NCBI GenBank assembly: GCA_017934745.1
Contig: JAGBIY010000027.1
Coordinates: forward strand, 1-64,000
DNA: 64,000 bases
From: Treponema sp.
GTDB taxonomy: Bacteria > Spirochaetota > Spirochaetia > Treponematales > Treponemataceae
Reading direction: 5' to 3'
In this document: positions 52,224-61,216 of the stretch, piece by piece
How the letters are laid out: every line of letters begins with the position of its first letter
How positions within the stretch are numbered: position 1 is the first letter of the stretch
The notes under the pieces: generated by a model
What the model was told of the DNA's origin: nothing
Seen by the model: only the letters and a program-made list of their open reading frames with translations
Databases searched by the model: none
Translations under genes and position numbers: made by a program

Positions 52224-54709
52224 TTGCCAACTTTAGCTGAAAGAGTCGTCGCTTCGCTGTACTTCTTGATGAAGAGCATGTAGACCATGCAGGCGAGGGC
52301 GGCGAGAGAGAATACCAGGCCGACGATGTTCATGTCGCCCGTGAAGATTCCTCCAATCTGGTTCACCAGGAAGGCGATTACATAGGCGAAGCCGCACTGG
52401 TAGCCGATTGCGAACCATGTCCACTTGGCGTTGTTCATCTCGCGCTTGATGGCTCCGATTGCGGCGAAGCAAGGCGCGCAGAGCAGGTTGAAGACGAGGA
52501 ACGAGAATCCCGCGACCGATGTGAATGCCTGTGACATCGCCTGGTAAGCCGTGAGCTCTCCGCTGCCGTACAGGATTCCCATCGTGCCGACGATGTTCTC
52601 CTTCGCCACGAGTCCCGTGATGGAAGCGACCGCGGCCTGCCAGTTTCCCCAGCCCAAAGGCGCAAAAATCCATGCGATGCAAGAACCGATTTTGGCGAGG
52701 ATTGAAGAGTCCAGCTGGTCTTCAGAGAGCATTCCGAATCCTTCTTCCGTCCAGCCGAAGAAACTTGTGAACCATACGATGATTGTCGAAAGGAGGATGA
52801 TTGTTCCAGCTTTCTTGATGAACGACCAGCCACGTTCCCACATTGAGCGGAGGACGTTTCCGATTGTCGGCAGGTGGTAGGCTGGAAGCTCCATTACGAA
52901 CGGAGCCGGGTTGCCTGCGAACATCTTAGTCTTCTTGAGCATGATACCTGAGATGACGATTGCCGCCATGCCGATGAAGTAGGCTGATGTGGCCACCCAT
53001 GCGGCACCGCCGAATATCGCTCCCGCAATCATCGCGATGAACGGCACTTTCGCACCGCAAGGGATGAATGTCGTCGTCATGATTGTCATGCGGCGGTCGC
53101 GCTCGTTCTCGATTGTGCGGCTCGCCATGATGCCTGGAACTCCGCAGCCGGTTCCGACGAGCATCGGGATGAACGATTTTCCTGAAAGACCGAATTTGCG
53201 GAAGATGCGGTCGAGGACGAACGCGATTCTCGCCATGTATCCGCAGGCTTCGAGGAATGCCAAGAGAAGGAAGAGGACGAGCATCTGCGGAACGAATCCG
53301 AGAACCGCTCCGACACCCGCAACGATTCCGTCGAGGATGAGACCTGAGAGCCACTCCGCGCATCCGATTTTTTCGAGGAGTGAACCGACGATTACTGGAA
53401 CTCCTGGAACCCAAACTCCGTATTCGGCTGGGTCAGGCTCGTCGAATCCTTTTTCCGCGAAGTAGCCGACAGCGTCCTTGAATGAAACCGGGTTCACGTC
53501 GTCGTCTGCGTCTTCCGGCACAGAGTCGAAATAGACCGTGATTTCTCCGTCTTCAAGAGTTTCCTCGTCGACAGTCGCATATTTGACTTCGTTCGCTTCT
53601 GGAATGAATGACTCCAGTTCCGCGATTTTCGCGCCCGCGTCAAAGTCCTCGGCTTCCGTGTCCAATCCGGCGAAAGCGTCCACGGCCGTGACGGCCGCTC
53701 CGTAGTTCTCCGCTTCCTCCTCGTACGCCGAGGTGCCGATTCCGAAGAGGTGCCATCCGTCTCCGAAAAGTCCGTCGTTAGCCCAGTCCGTCGCGCTCGC
53801 TCCGATTCCGACCATCGAAATCCAGTAGACGAGGAACATGATGACAGCGAAAATCGGGAGTCCGAGCCACCTGTTCGTCACGATTCTGTCTATTTTGTCC
53901 GATGTGGAAAGTTTTCCGACATTCTGTTTCTTGAAGCTCGACTTGAGGATGTTCGCGATGTAGATGTACCTCTCGTTCGTTATGATGCTTTCCGCGTCGT
54001 CGTCAAGCTCCTTCTCCGCGGCCTTGATGTCCGTCTCAACGTGTTCGAGCGTGGCCTTGTCCACTTTGAGGGATTCGAGAACCTTGTCGTCGCGCTCGAA
54101 GACCTTTATGGCGTACCATCTCTGCTGCTCCTCCGGGAGCGTGTGCACGACGGCCTCTTCGATGTGCGCGATTGCGTGCTCCACGGGGCCGGCGAACGTG
54201 TGCTGCGGAATGGTCTTCGTCTCCTTCGCGGCCTTTATCGCTTCCTCCGCCGCTTCCATCACACCCGTTCCCTTGAGCGCGGAAATCTCGACGATTTTGC
54301 AACCGAGCTGCCTTGAAAGCTCTTCCGTGTTGATTTTGTCGCCGGATTTCTTCACCAAATCCATCATGTTCAGCGCGATGACGACCGGGATTCCAAGCTC
54401 AACGAGCTGCGTCGTGAGGTACAGGTTCCTCTCTAGGTTCGTCGCGTCGACGATGTTGAGTATCGCGTCGGGCCTTTCCCCGACGAGGTAATTTCTGGCG
54501 ACGACCTCCTCAAGCGTGTAGGGGGAGAGGGAGTAGATTCCAGGAAGGTCCGTGACGACCACGCCGTCATGCTTCTTGAGTTTTCCCTCCTTCTTTTCCA
54601 CCGTGACTCCCGGCCAGTTTCCAACGAACTGGTTCGAGCCTGTGAGCGCGTTGAAGAGCGTCGTCTTTCCCGCGTTCGGGTTTCCCGCCAATGCTATTCT
54701 CAAGTCCAT
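52220..54709 (-). CDS. feoB: Ferrous iron transport protein B
   Basis: The N-terminal GTPase has G1 GNPNAGKT, G3 DLPGIYSL and G4 NMMD. The membrane part shows the paired Gate blocks, including GTGCGVPGIMASRTI and FIPCGAKVPF. Residues of about 315-430 form an acidic insertion (EEEAENYGAAVTAVDAFAG, TLEDGEITVYFD, EDADDDVNPV) between membrane helices that E. coli FeoB lacks. It imports Fe2+ across the inner membrane and is cotranscribed with two FeoA proteins. Confidence 0.95.
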   Translation of the reverse strand: MDLRIALAGNPNAGKTTLFNALTGSNQFVGNWPGVTVEKKEGKLKKHDGVVVTDLPGIYSLSPYTLEEVVARNYLVGERPDAILNIVDATNLERNLYLTTQLVELGIPVVIALNMMDLVKKSGDKINTEELSRQLGCKIVEISALKGTGVMEAAEEAIKAAKETKTIPQHTFAGPVEHAIAHIEEAVVHTLPEEQQRWYAIKVFERDDKVLESLKVDKATLEHVETDIKAAEKELDDDAESIITNERYIYIANILKSSFKKQNVGKLSTSDKIDRIVTNRWLGLPIFAVIMFLVYWISMVGIGASATDWANDGLFGDGWHLFGIGTSAYEEEAENYGAAVTAVDAFAGLDTEAEDFDAGAKIAELESFIPEANEVKYATVDEETLEDGEITVYFDSVPEDADDDVNPVSFKDAVGYFAEKGFDEPDPAEYGVWVPGVPVIVGSLLEKIGCAEWLSGLILDGIVAGVGAVLGFVPQMLVLFLLLAFLEACGYMARIAFVLDRIFRKFGLSGKSFIPMLVGTGCGVPGIMASRTIENERDRRMTIMTTTFIPCGAKVPFIAMIAGAIFGGAAWVATSAYFIGMAAIVISGIMLKKTKMFAGNPAPFVMELPAYHLPTIGNVLRSMWERGWSFIKKAGTIILLSTIIVWFTSFFGWTEEGFGMLSEDQLDSSILAKIGSCIAWIFAPLGWGNWQAAVASITGLVAKENIVGTMGILYGSGELTAYQAMSQAFTSVAGFSFLVFNLLCAPCFAAIGAIKREMNNAKWTWFAIGYQCGFAYVIAFLVNQIGGIFTGDMNIVGLVFSLAALACMVYMLFIKKYSEATTLSAKVGK

Positions 54710-54718
54710 CTTGTTCTC

Positions 54719-54940
54719 CTATTCAATCTCAATCATTTCTGAGTCTTCTTTTCTGAGCGAAAGTTCGTAGCCCCTGACCGTGACCTCGATGGGATCTCCA
54801 AGCGGCGCCACTTTCCTGATGTACACATCAACGCCTTTTGTAACGCCCATGTCCATTATCCTGCGCTTGACAGCTCCTTCTCCGTGGAGTTTGACTACTT
54901 TGACGGTTTCGCCAATTTTCGCTTCACGCAATGTTCTCAT
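54719..54940 (-). CDS. feoA: FeoA-domain protein, second copy
   Basis: This 73-residue SH3-like FeoA protein has the pattern MGVTKGVDVYIRKVAPLGDP followed by GYELSLRKEDSEMI. It lies 9 bp upstream of feoB on the same strand. FeoA binds FeoB in the cytoplasm and supports transport. Confidence 0.88.
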   Translation of the reverse strand: MRTLREAKIGETVKVVKLHGEGAVKRRIMDMGVTKGVDVYIRKVAPLGDPIEVTVRGYELSLRKEDSEMIEIE

Positions 54941-54993
54941 CTATGAATACCTCCAATTTATGACAAAACGATTTTTTTGAATCTCTTCCGAAA

Positions 54994-55209
54994 TCAGACC
55001 ATTATTCTTCTAGCCATGTCTTCGTTGATTGCGACTCTCGATTCTTTCACCTTGACTATCAAATTTCCCGATAGAGAATTCACTACGGCGACAGTTCCTC
55101 CGACTGTGAAACCAAGATTTGCCAGATGACGCTTCACCTCGTCGCTACCGCCTATTTTTTTTACGATTTGCTCCTCTCCTTGGGGTGCTAATGCTAAAGG
55201 AATCATCAT
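54994..55209 (-). CDS. feoA: FeoA-domain protein, first copy
   Basis: This 71-residue FeoA homologue (HLANLGFTVGGTVAVVNSLS, then LIVKVKESRVAINEDMARRI) opens the operon with AAGGAG before its ATG. It is diverged from the other FeoA. Two separate FeoA proteins before FeoB are common in Firmicutes and spirochaetes and may form a mixed complex. Confidence 0.88.
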   Translation of the reverse strand: MMIPLALAPQGEEQIVKKIGGSDEVKRHLANLGFTVGGTVAVVNSLSGNLIVKVKESRVAINEDMARRIMV

Positions 55210-55235
55210 TTACTCCTTGTTTGTTGTGTTTAATT

Positions 55236-55264
55236 AATATATGTTAGTTCATGATAACTTTCAA
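55236..55264 (-). promoter_or_regulatory. Promoter of the feo operon with overlapping GATAAC repeats
   Basis: On the minus strand TTGAAA and TATATT are separated by 17 bp. GATAACT occurs twice on the plus strand around the -35 (55253 and 55273), and TTATCGATAA at 55269 is a palindrome. This layout suits an iron-responsive repressor of the Fur or DtxR type, but no match to a known box is exact. Confidence 0.5.
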
Positions 55265-55397
55265 TACTTATCGATAACTAGATTGCAATAATTTCGGGTG
55301 CAACTCTGCTTTGTAAATTTCCTTTGACTTTGCGTGAATGTAATCTATAATTGAATTCATGCTTTCTTAACGGTTCATAAAAAAAGTAGGTGCAAGG

Positions 55398-57893
55398 ATG
55401 AGGATAACAAAAAAATACATTGATGCGGTTTTCATAATCCTTGCGCTCGTGGGGATTTTGACGGGAATCGGCATTCTCACGTTCGGTTATTACGATTTCA
55501 TAAAGACTGTCAAGGACAGCCGCGTGGTTCGTCCGTCGTCTCTCTCCAAGGAGGTCCTGTTCATCGGCTCCTACAGCGAAAGCTATCCGTACACCAGGGA
55601 ACAGATGAGAGGATTCAACAGGGTGTTCGGAAGGTACGGGATTCCCTACGACAGCGCGTTCATGGACACGAAGGTCTACAATACCGAAGAGAACGTGGGC
55701 AACTTCTACAAGACGATAAAATACAAGATGTCTGTCCATGAGCCGTACAAGGCCATAATCGTCGGCGACGATCCCGCCTTGGATTTCGTCATGAAGCACT
55801 ACGACGAGCTTTTCAGCGGGGTGCCGATTGTGTTCCTGGGGGCGAACGACGAGAGGCTGGCGGAAGAGGCGGCCTTGAAGCCGATGGTGACAGGCTCCAC
55901 CGAGCACATCGCTTTCGATTCTATTTTCGCGAACATCGAGCGGCTCTTCCCGAACGTGAAGAACATAGCGGTCATATACGACGACTCCAACCAGACGACA
56001 GTGGGGTGCAGGGACCAGTTCTTCAGGTTCATCAAGGGCAGGAATCTTGTATGCATAGAAATACACACGAGGCTCATGTGCCAGACCGACATCATCGAAA
56101 AGATTCGCGGACTGTCCGATGACACCGTTATTTTCAATGTCGGAATGTACAACGATTTTGACGGGCACAAGTATTCGATAACGGAGAGCGCCGACATCAT
56201 GACGAGCAATTCGTCAGTGCCTTGTTTCACGATGGTGTACGAGACAATCGGAAGGGGAATCCTCGGCGCGACCATATTCGACATATCGGCTGCCGCGGAG
56301 TACACCGCCCAGACTGTGGTGGACATACTCGGCGGAGCGGACGTGTCTAAAATCCCCCTCAGGACCGACATCGGATCGGATTTGATTTTCGACTGGAACG
56401 TGATGAAGAGATTCGGTTTGGACGTGGATGAACTCTCGTCCGACGCGTCCGTGATAAACGTTCCGAAAGGCTACATAGCTGAGTATTCGTTCATCTTCTA
56501 TCCGACTGTGCTCGTGGTTACGTCCCTCATGGTCCTTCTGATGATTCTATTCGTCTATACGATGCACATCAGAAAAATAAGGGAGAAACTGGAATCCCAA
56601 GTCTCCCACAATATGCTCACGAAGCTTCCAAGCCGCTCTATGGCGTTGTCCAGGATAGAGGCCCTCATGGAGCAGGGGACGGAATTTTCCGTGGTGATGC
56701 TCGACATAGAGGAATTCCGGGTGGTGAACGACTACTACTCGCAGGAATTCGGCGACAGGATGCTTGTCGAGATGGCCGAGCGTCTCCGCTCTCTTTCGTC
56801 TTCGTGGAAATTCGAGGCGTTCAGTTTCGCGGGGGATGAATTCACTCTTGTGCATACGTCGGGACACATACAGGAGGACGGATTCGAGATTGGCGCATTG
56901 CGGGACGCGTTGTCCGTGCCGTTCTGCGCGGACGAGAATCCGATTTTCGTCAAGACAGCGATAGGGATAATCAACTCCGATATCGTCCACCCCGCTGCCG
57001 AGGACTATCTCATAAACGCCGAAATCGCGATGTACGAGGCGAAGAAAATCGGTTCGAACAAGAATGCGCTCTTCACGCTGGAGATGAGGAAGGCGATTGA
57101 AAAGAGGCACAACATCGTGCGCGATGTGGAATTCGCGTGCGAGAACGACGGGTTCTTTGTCGTGTTCCAGCCGCAGGTGATAACGAAGGACGACAGCGTT
57201 TTCGGGTACGAGGCGTTGACGAGGCTTCGGCTGGAGGACGAAAACGGGAAAATTCGCATTGTCCCTCCTGTGGATTTCATTCCCGTCGCGGAAAAGAGCG
57301 GATACATAGCCAAGATAGGCAGAATCATAACCGAAAAGACGATTTTGGCGATGGTCAACTGGCGGAACAACGGAATGAAGCTCCGCAAGGTCTCCATAAA
57401 TTTCAGCGCGGCGCAGATAGCAGACAGCGGTTATGTGTCGTATCTGGAGGAGCTTCTGAGAAAGCACAACATCGCTCCCAAACTTATCTGCATAGAAATC
57501 ACCGAGAGCCTTTTCCTCGGAAACAGGAAGCAGGCGACCGAGCTTTTCGAGCAGTTCAAGAAACTCGGCGTGCAGCTCGCCCTCGACGATTTCGGCACTG
57601 GATATTCCTCTCTCAGCTACTTGGCTTATCTGCCGGTTGACATAGTGAAAATCGACAAGACGATGGTGGACAACTACCTTTCCGTTCCCGACAAGTCCGT
57701 GTTTGTGGAGAACATCGTGAATCTCGTCCATTCTCTGAACATGAAGCTGATTGTGGAGGGAATCGAGACCAAGTGGCAGTACGACAAGATAAAGATGCTC
57801 GGCGGCGACTACATACAGGGATATTTTTTCAGCAAGCCGATTCTTCCTGAGGAAGTCGAGACGTTCAAGGTCAATATCTCCAATGATTCGTGA
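55398..57893 (+). CDS. Periplasmic-sensor GGDEF-EAL protein
   Basis: After a first membrane helix (residues 10-32) comes a domain of about 310 residues resembling ABC sugar/substrate-binding proteins (VLFIGSYSESYPYTREQMRG, AIIVGDDPALDF, IVFLGANDE). A second helix lies near 360-390. The GGDEF domain reads FAGDEF near 477, which can still be active. The EAL domain has EALTRL near 604, ITESLF, DDFGTGYSSLS and VEGIET, so all catalytic blocks remain. It probably binds a small ligand outside and adjusts cyclic di-GMP inside. Confidence 0.88.
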   Translation: MRITKKYIDAVFIILALVGILTGIGILTFGYYDFIKTVKDSRVVRPSSLSKEVLFIGSYSESYPYTREQMRGFNRVFGRYGIPYDSAFMDTKVYNTEENVGNFYKTIKYKMSVHEPYKAIIVGDDPALDFVMKHYDELFSGVPIVFLGANDERLAEEAALKPMVTGSTEHIAFDSIFANIERLFPNVKNIAVIYDDSNQTTVGCRDQFFRFIKGRNLVCIEIHTRLMCQTDIIEKIRGLSDDTVIFNVGMYNDFDGHKYSITESADIMTSNSSVPCFTMVYETIGRGILGATIFDISAAAEYTAQTVVDILGGADVSKIPLRTDIGSDLIFDWNVMKRFGLDVDELSSDASVINVPKGYIAEYSFIFYPTVLVVTSLMVLLMILFVYTMHIRKIREKLESQVSHNMLTKLPSRSMALSRIEALMEQGTEFSVVMLDIEEFRVVNDYYSQEFGDRMLVEMAERLRSLSSSWKFEAFSFAGDEFTLVHTSGHIQEDGFEIGALRDALSVPFCADENPIFVKTAIGIINSDIVHPAAEDYLINAEIAMYEAKKIGSNKNALFTLEMRKAIEKRHNIVRDVEFACENDGFFVVFQPQVITKDDSVFGYEALTRLRLEDENGKIRIVPPVDFIPVAEKSGYIAKIGRIITEKTILAMVNWRNNGMKLRKVSINFSAAQIADSGYVSYLEELLRKHNIAPKLICIEITESLFLGNRKQATELFEQFKKLGVQLALDDFGTGYSSLSYLAYLPVDIVKIDKTMVDNYLSVPDKSVFVENIVNLVHSLNMKLIVEGIETKWQYDKIKMLGGDYIQGYFFSKPILPEEVETFKVNISNDS

Positions 57894-57929
57894 TGGTCTC
57901 GACTTCTTCCGGCGTCTTTCTGCCTTGTC

Positions 57930-58860
57930 CTACTTCAGGCACTCCCTGACCCATTCGATGAAGTTCCCTGTCGAAGTTCCCTTCCTCTCGGCTTCCGTGT
58001 GGTAGAGTCCCCAGACTTCCGTGAAGTCTACCGACTCCACATCGTTCCCGTAGTTTTCAAGGGCGAGAGCGTACGCCATTTCCGTGCTGATTGCCGTATC
58101 CCCCTGGAAGATTCCCGCATGGATTCTCCAGTATTTAGCGACTTTCGAGGTCCTGTATCCAGGGTAGGCTTCGCAGAGGTAGTACATCGGATTGTACATG
58201 TTCTGCCTCTCTGCCGTTGTAGAGCCGAGCGCGTCTTTTTTAGCGATGTCGGTTTCGTACTCGGACGCGAGCTTTGAGCCGCTTTCCTTCAGCACTTTCT
58301 CCATGTATTCGTCGAAGTGCAGGCCTTTGCCGTCTCCGAGTCCGAAAAGTGTGTTCTCTGGCTGGCTTTTGTCCATGCTGTCGAACGCTCCGACGTTTTT
58401 CTGGAGCTGCTTGACGTTTCTCATGAACGCTTCGACGCTTGCGATTTTTGCCGTGTTGGTCTTTGCGTCGTAGAGAACCCCACTTCTCGTTTTTGTTCAG
58501 CGCGTCGATGTATGATTCGGCGGTCTCGTAAGTTCCGCTCAAGTCCACGTTGCCTGTGTTGTCGGTTCTCCTGCTGACTCCGTCCATGTCCTCTGCCGAA
58601 ACCGGCCTTTCCGTTGCCGCTCCGATTCCCTGCGGTCCCCTCGGTTTCCAGTCCAGCGTTGAATCTTTCGACAAGGTTGTCCACGCTTCGAGCCTGATAA
58701 GCTTCGCGTCGAATTTCCTTGAGATTGACGTGGCCGATCATGTCCGTGTCCCTGTCGTAGACGGCGAGGCCCGGATAACATACCATGCGGCGGTGCTTGG
58801 ACGCATGGCGTCTTCCGGCTGCTTCCCGGAGTTCCTTCGCAGCCTGGATTCTCTTAAGGA
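57930..58860 (-). pseudogene. Decayed tannase-like esterase
   Basis: Three frame segments on the minus strand join into one protein end: YDRDTDMIGHVNLKEIRREA then NLVERFN; DWKPRGPQGIGAATERPVSA then NKNEKW; and VGAFDSMDKSQPENTLFGLG, then WRIHAGIFQGDTAISTEM, ending STGNFIEWVRECLK. This matches the C-terminal half of subtype-B tannase-like alpha/beta hydrolases. The first break fits loss of an AC pair near 58655 and the second an extra G near 58482. The N-terminal half with the nucleophile is missing, cut at the GNAT gene end. Confidence 0.7.
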
Positions 58861-59328
58861 CTAGAGAATCTTCTCCATCCCGATTTTCTGCGCCTTCATT
58901 CCGATTCTTTCGTAGAATTCCATCGCGGACTTGTTGAGCGTCCAGACGTTCAGTGTGACGTTGTAGCAGCCTTTCTCTTTGGCGAACTCGCAGACGCGCT
59001 CGTAAAGCCGTTTTCCGATTCTTTTTCCGCGTTCACCCTCGTCCACGCAGAGGTCGTCTATGTAGAGCGTCTTCATGTCGGCCAGCAGCCTGTCTCCCTT
59101 CGTCTCTTTCAGCACGCAGAATGCGTACCCTTTGACCTTTCCGCAGTCGTCGAATACGAAGACGGGTGTCTTTTCGTCGTTGAAGATTTCCTTGAGGTCT
59201 TCTTTTGAATATTTTGTCGCCAAATTGAACAAATCAGGTCTTCCGTCATGGTGGATTTTGTTGACCTGTTCAAGAAGCGAGAGCACGTCTTCCGTGTCCT
59301 TCTCTTCCGCGAATCTTATTTCTTCCAT
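58861..59328 (-). CDS. GNAT-family N-acetyltransferase
   Basis: This 155-residue GNAT has the acetyl-CoA-binding loop in ERGKRIGKRLYERV (R/QxxGxG/A type), preceded by YIDDLCVDEGERG and followed by NVWTLNKSAMEFYERIGM. I start at MEEIRF (59328), though MKIMEEI at 59337 is possible. The start and any promoter lie inside the antisense of the decayed MCP, so the gene seems to have arrived by recombination there. The acetyl acceptor is unknown. Confidence 0.82.
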   Translation of the reverse strand: MEEIRFAEEKDTEDVLSLLEQVNKIHHDGRPDLFNLATKYSKEDLKEIFNDEKTPVFVFDDCGKVKGYAFCVLKETKGDRLLADMKTLYIDDLCVDEGERGKRIGKRLYERVCEFAKEKGCYNVTLNVWTLNKSAMEFYERIGMKAQKIGMEKIL

Positions 59329-61136
59329 GATTTTCATTTCGCAGAAGATAATTTCTAGCTCGACTTTGACTTCTGTTGAGAAATCAATGGAAATTGCCGA
59401 CGAAAAAGTATCTGCGACCTTCGGACGATACGAGTCTGTCGTCGTCGACTTGGCAAACGTGGCACAGGAGGGCTGTTGAAAACCGAAATTCCGTCTGCTC
59501 CACAAGTCCTTTCGTGGACATAAACACTGGAAAGGTGATTGTCACGATAAGCTACCGCGTTCTTGGAAGCGGCGGAAGTGTAGCCGGAGTCAGCGCGATG
59601 GATGTGGTCCTTGACAAGCTCGCCGAGGACATAAACGCCATGAAGGTGTCCAAGAACAGCCACACCCACATAGTCACCAAGGACGGCCTTTATGTCACGA
59701 ACGAGGACATGAAGGCCGTGTTGTCAAGAAACTACTTTGACGATTGCAAGCCCGGAAAATACACCAAGGAGTCCTATTTCGACGGAAGCTCCAAGTCGCT
59801 CATATCGGACGGCATGTACTATGGCGTGAGGCCGATTGAGAACACCAATTACTTCGTCGTCACGGAAGGTCCAACCTCGGATTTTTCGGCCGAGTACATG
59901 AGGATAATCAGGAACGTCTTCTTCATCCTCCTCTTCATAATCGTGCTGCTCATAGTTGTCGATGTCGTCCTCACCAGGCGGGTGGCGAGCCACTTCCGGG
60001 AGCTTGTGGAGGGCTGCGAGGTCATTGCGCGCGGGGATTTCACGAAGGTCCATCCAGACTACATGACGGTGGAGGCTTCAATGCTTTCCAAGGGCTTCAA
60101 CACGTTTTCCAGCAGCATAGGTTCGCTCGTCCGCACAATCAGGAACGCTTCGGTGACTATCAAGAATGTTTCAAGCAGCTTGTCCGAAAACACTGATGAA
60201 GTCCGCCTGTCAGTCTCCACTACAGAGAACGCCATTAAAGAAGTGAACGCCAGTATTGAAAAACAGAGCGCGGCGATTCATGCCGTGAACAATGCCGTAT
60301 CCCAGGTTTCGCAGAAAACCAGAACCCTTGATTCGGAGATTGAGACCCAGAACAGGCTCATCATTTCCTCTTCAGCGAATATCGAAGGCATGCTTAACAA
60401 ATTCTTCGACATAACGAAGACGGCAGAGTCCATGTCAGGCAAAATCGGTTCGATAATGGAGTCTTCTTTTGAAAATTCTGCCGCCCTCAACAAGTCTGTG
60501 AGCCAGATTCAGGAAGTCCAGTCCGAGTCTGGAGCCTTGCTTGAGATGAACACCGTCATATCCTCTGTCGCCAGCCAGACGAACCTCCTTGCCATGAACG
60601 CCGCAATCGAGGCTGCCCACGCAGGTGAGGCCGGCGCCGGTTTCGCCGTGGTCGCAGATGAAATCAGGAAGCTCGCCGAGACCACTAGCAGGCAGGCCAA
60701 GGACTCAAGCGAATCCCTCAAGTCGATTCAGGAAAAAATCAACGAGATTTCGGCTTCTGCGCTCGATGTGGAGAAGTCTTTTGAGTCCACAATCGGAGAC
60801 ATCAAGAACTTCGAGGAGACGATGAATGTTCTTTCCCAGACTGTGAACGAGCAGGGTGGCATGGCGAAGGAGATTCTCTCGTCGCTTTCCGACATAAAGG
60901 ACAGCTGCACCAACGTGAAGGAAAGCGCGGCCGTGATAACCGAGGCCACGGCCGCAGTCGCCGACAACTGCGAATCCCTTTCTTCCATTCAAAAAGAGGT
61001 TGATGCTGGAATCCGCTCTTGCGATGCCGCTTCCAAGTCTCTTTCTGCCACTTCAGAGAGCATGGCCCGCATATCCGATGAGACCCAAAAATCCGTGGGC
61101 GTTCTTTCGGATGCTGTGAGTATTTTCACGGTTTAG
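59316..61136 (+). pseudogene. Methyl-accepting chemotaxis protein, truncated and internally deleted
   Basis: From 59316 the plus strand reads SMIFISQKIISSS, then [13 protein letters not shown] and VVVDLAN. These match residues 28-75 of the MCP at 49652. It then jumps, out of frame, to [20 protein letters not shown], which matches residues from about 130. The first membrane helix and roughly 60 Cache residues are missing. From there to the stop the sequence is an intact MCP: second helix, HAMP-like part and the tip [21 protein letters not shown] protein from an internal start would lack ligand sensing. Confidence 0.75.
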
Positions 61137-61216
61137 CATTGAATTTTCGATATCTGTTTTACAGAAATAGGAAAATTTATTTTCTTGGGAATTAATCTAT
61201 GGTATCATAGCAATTC

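Noticed and set aside
55398..57731. Long minus-strand frames opposite the GGDEF-EAL gene
   Set aside because: They lack domain signatures and follow the codon bias of the plus-strand gene; the plus strand has all GGDEF and EAL motifs.
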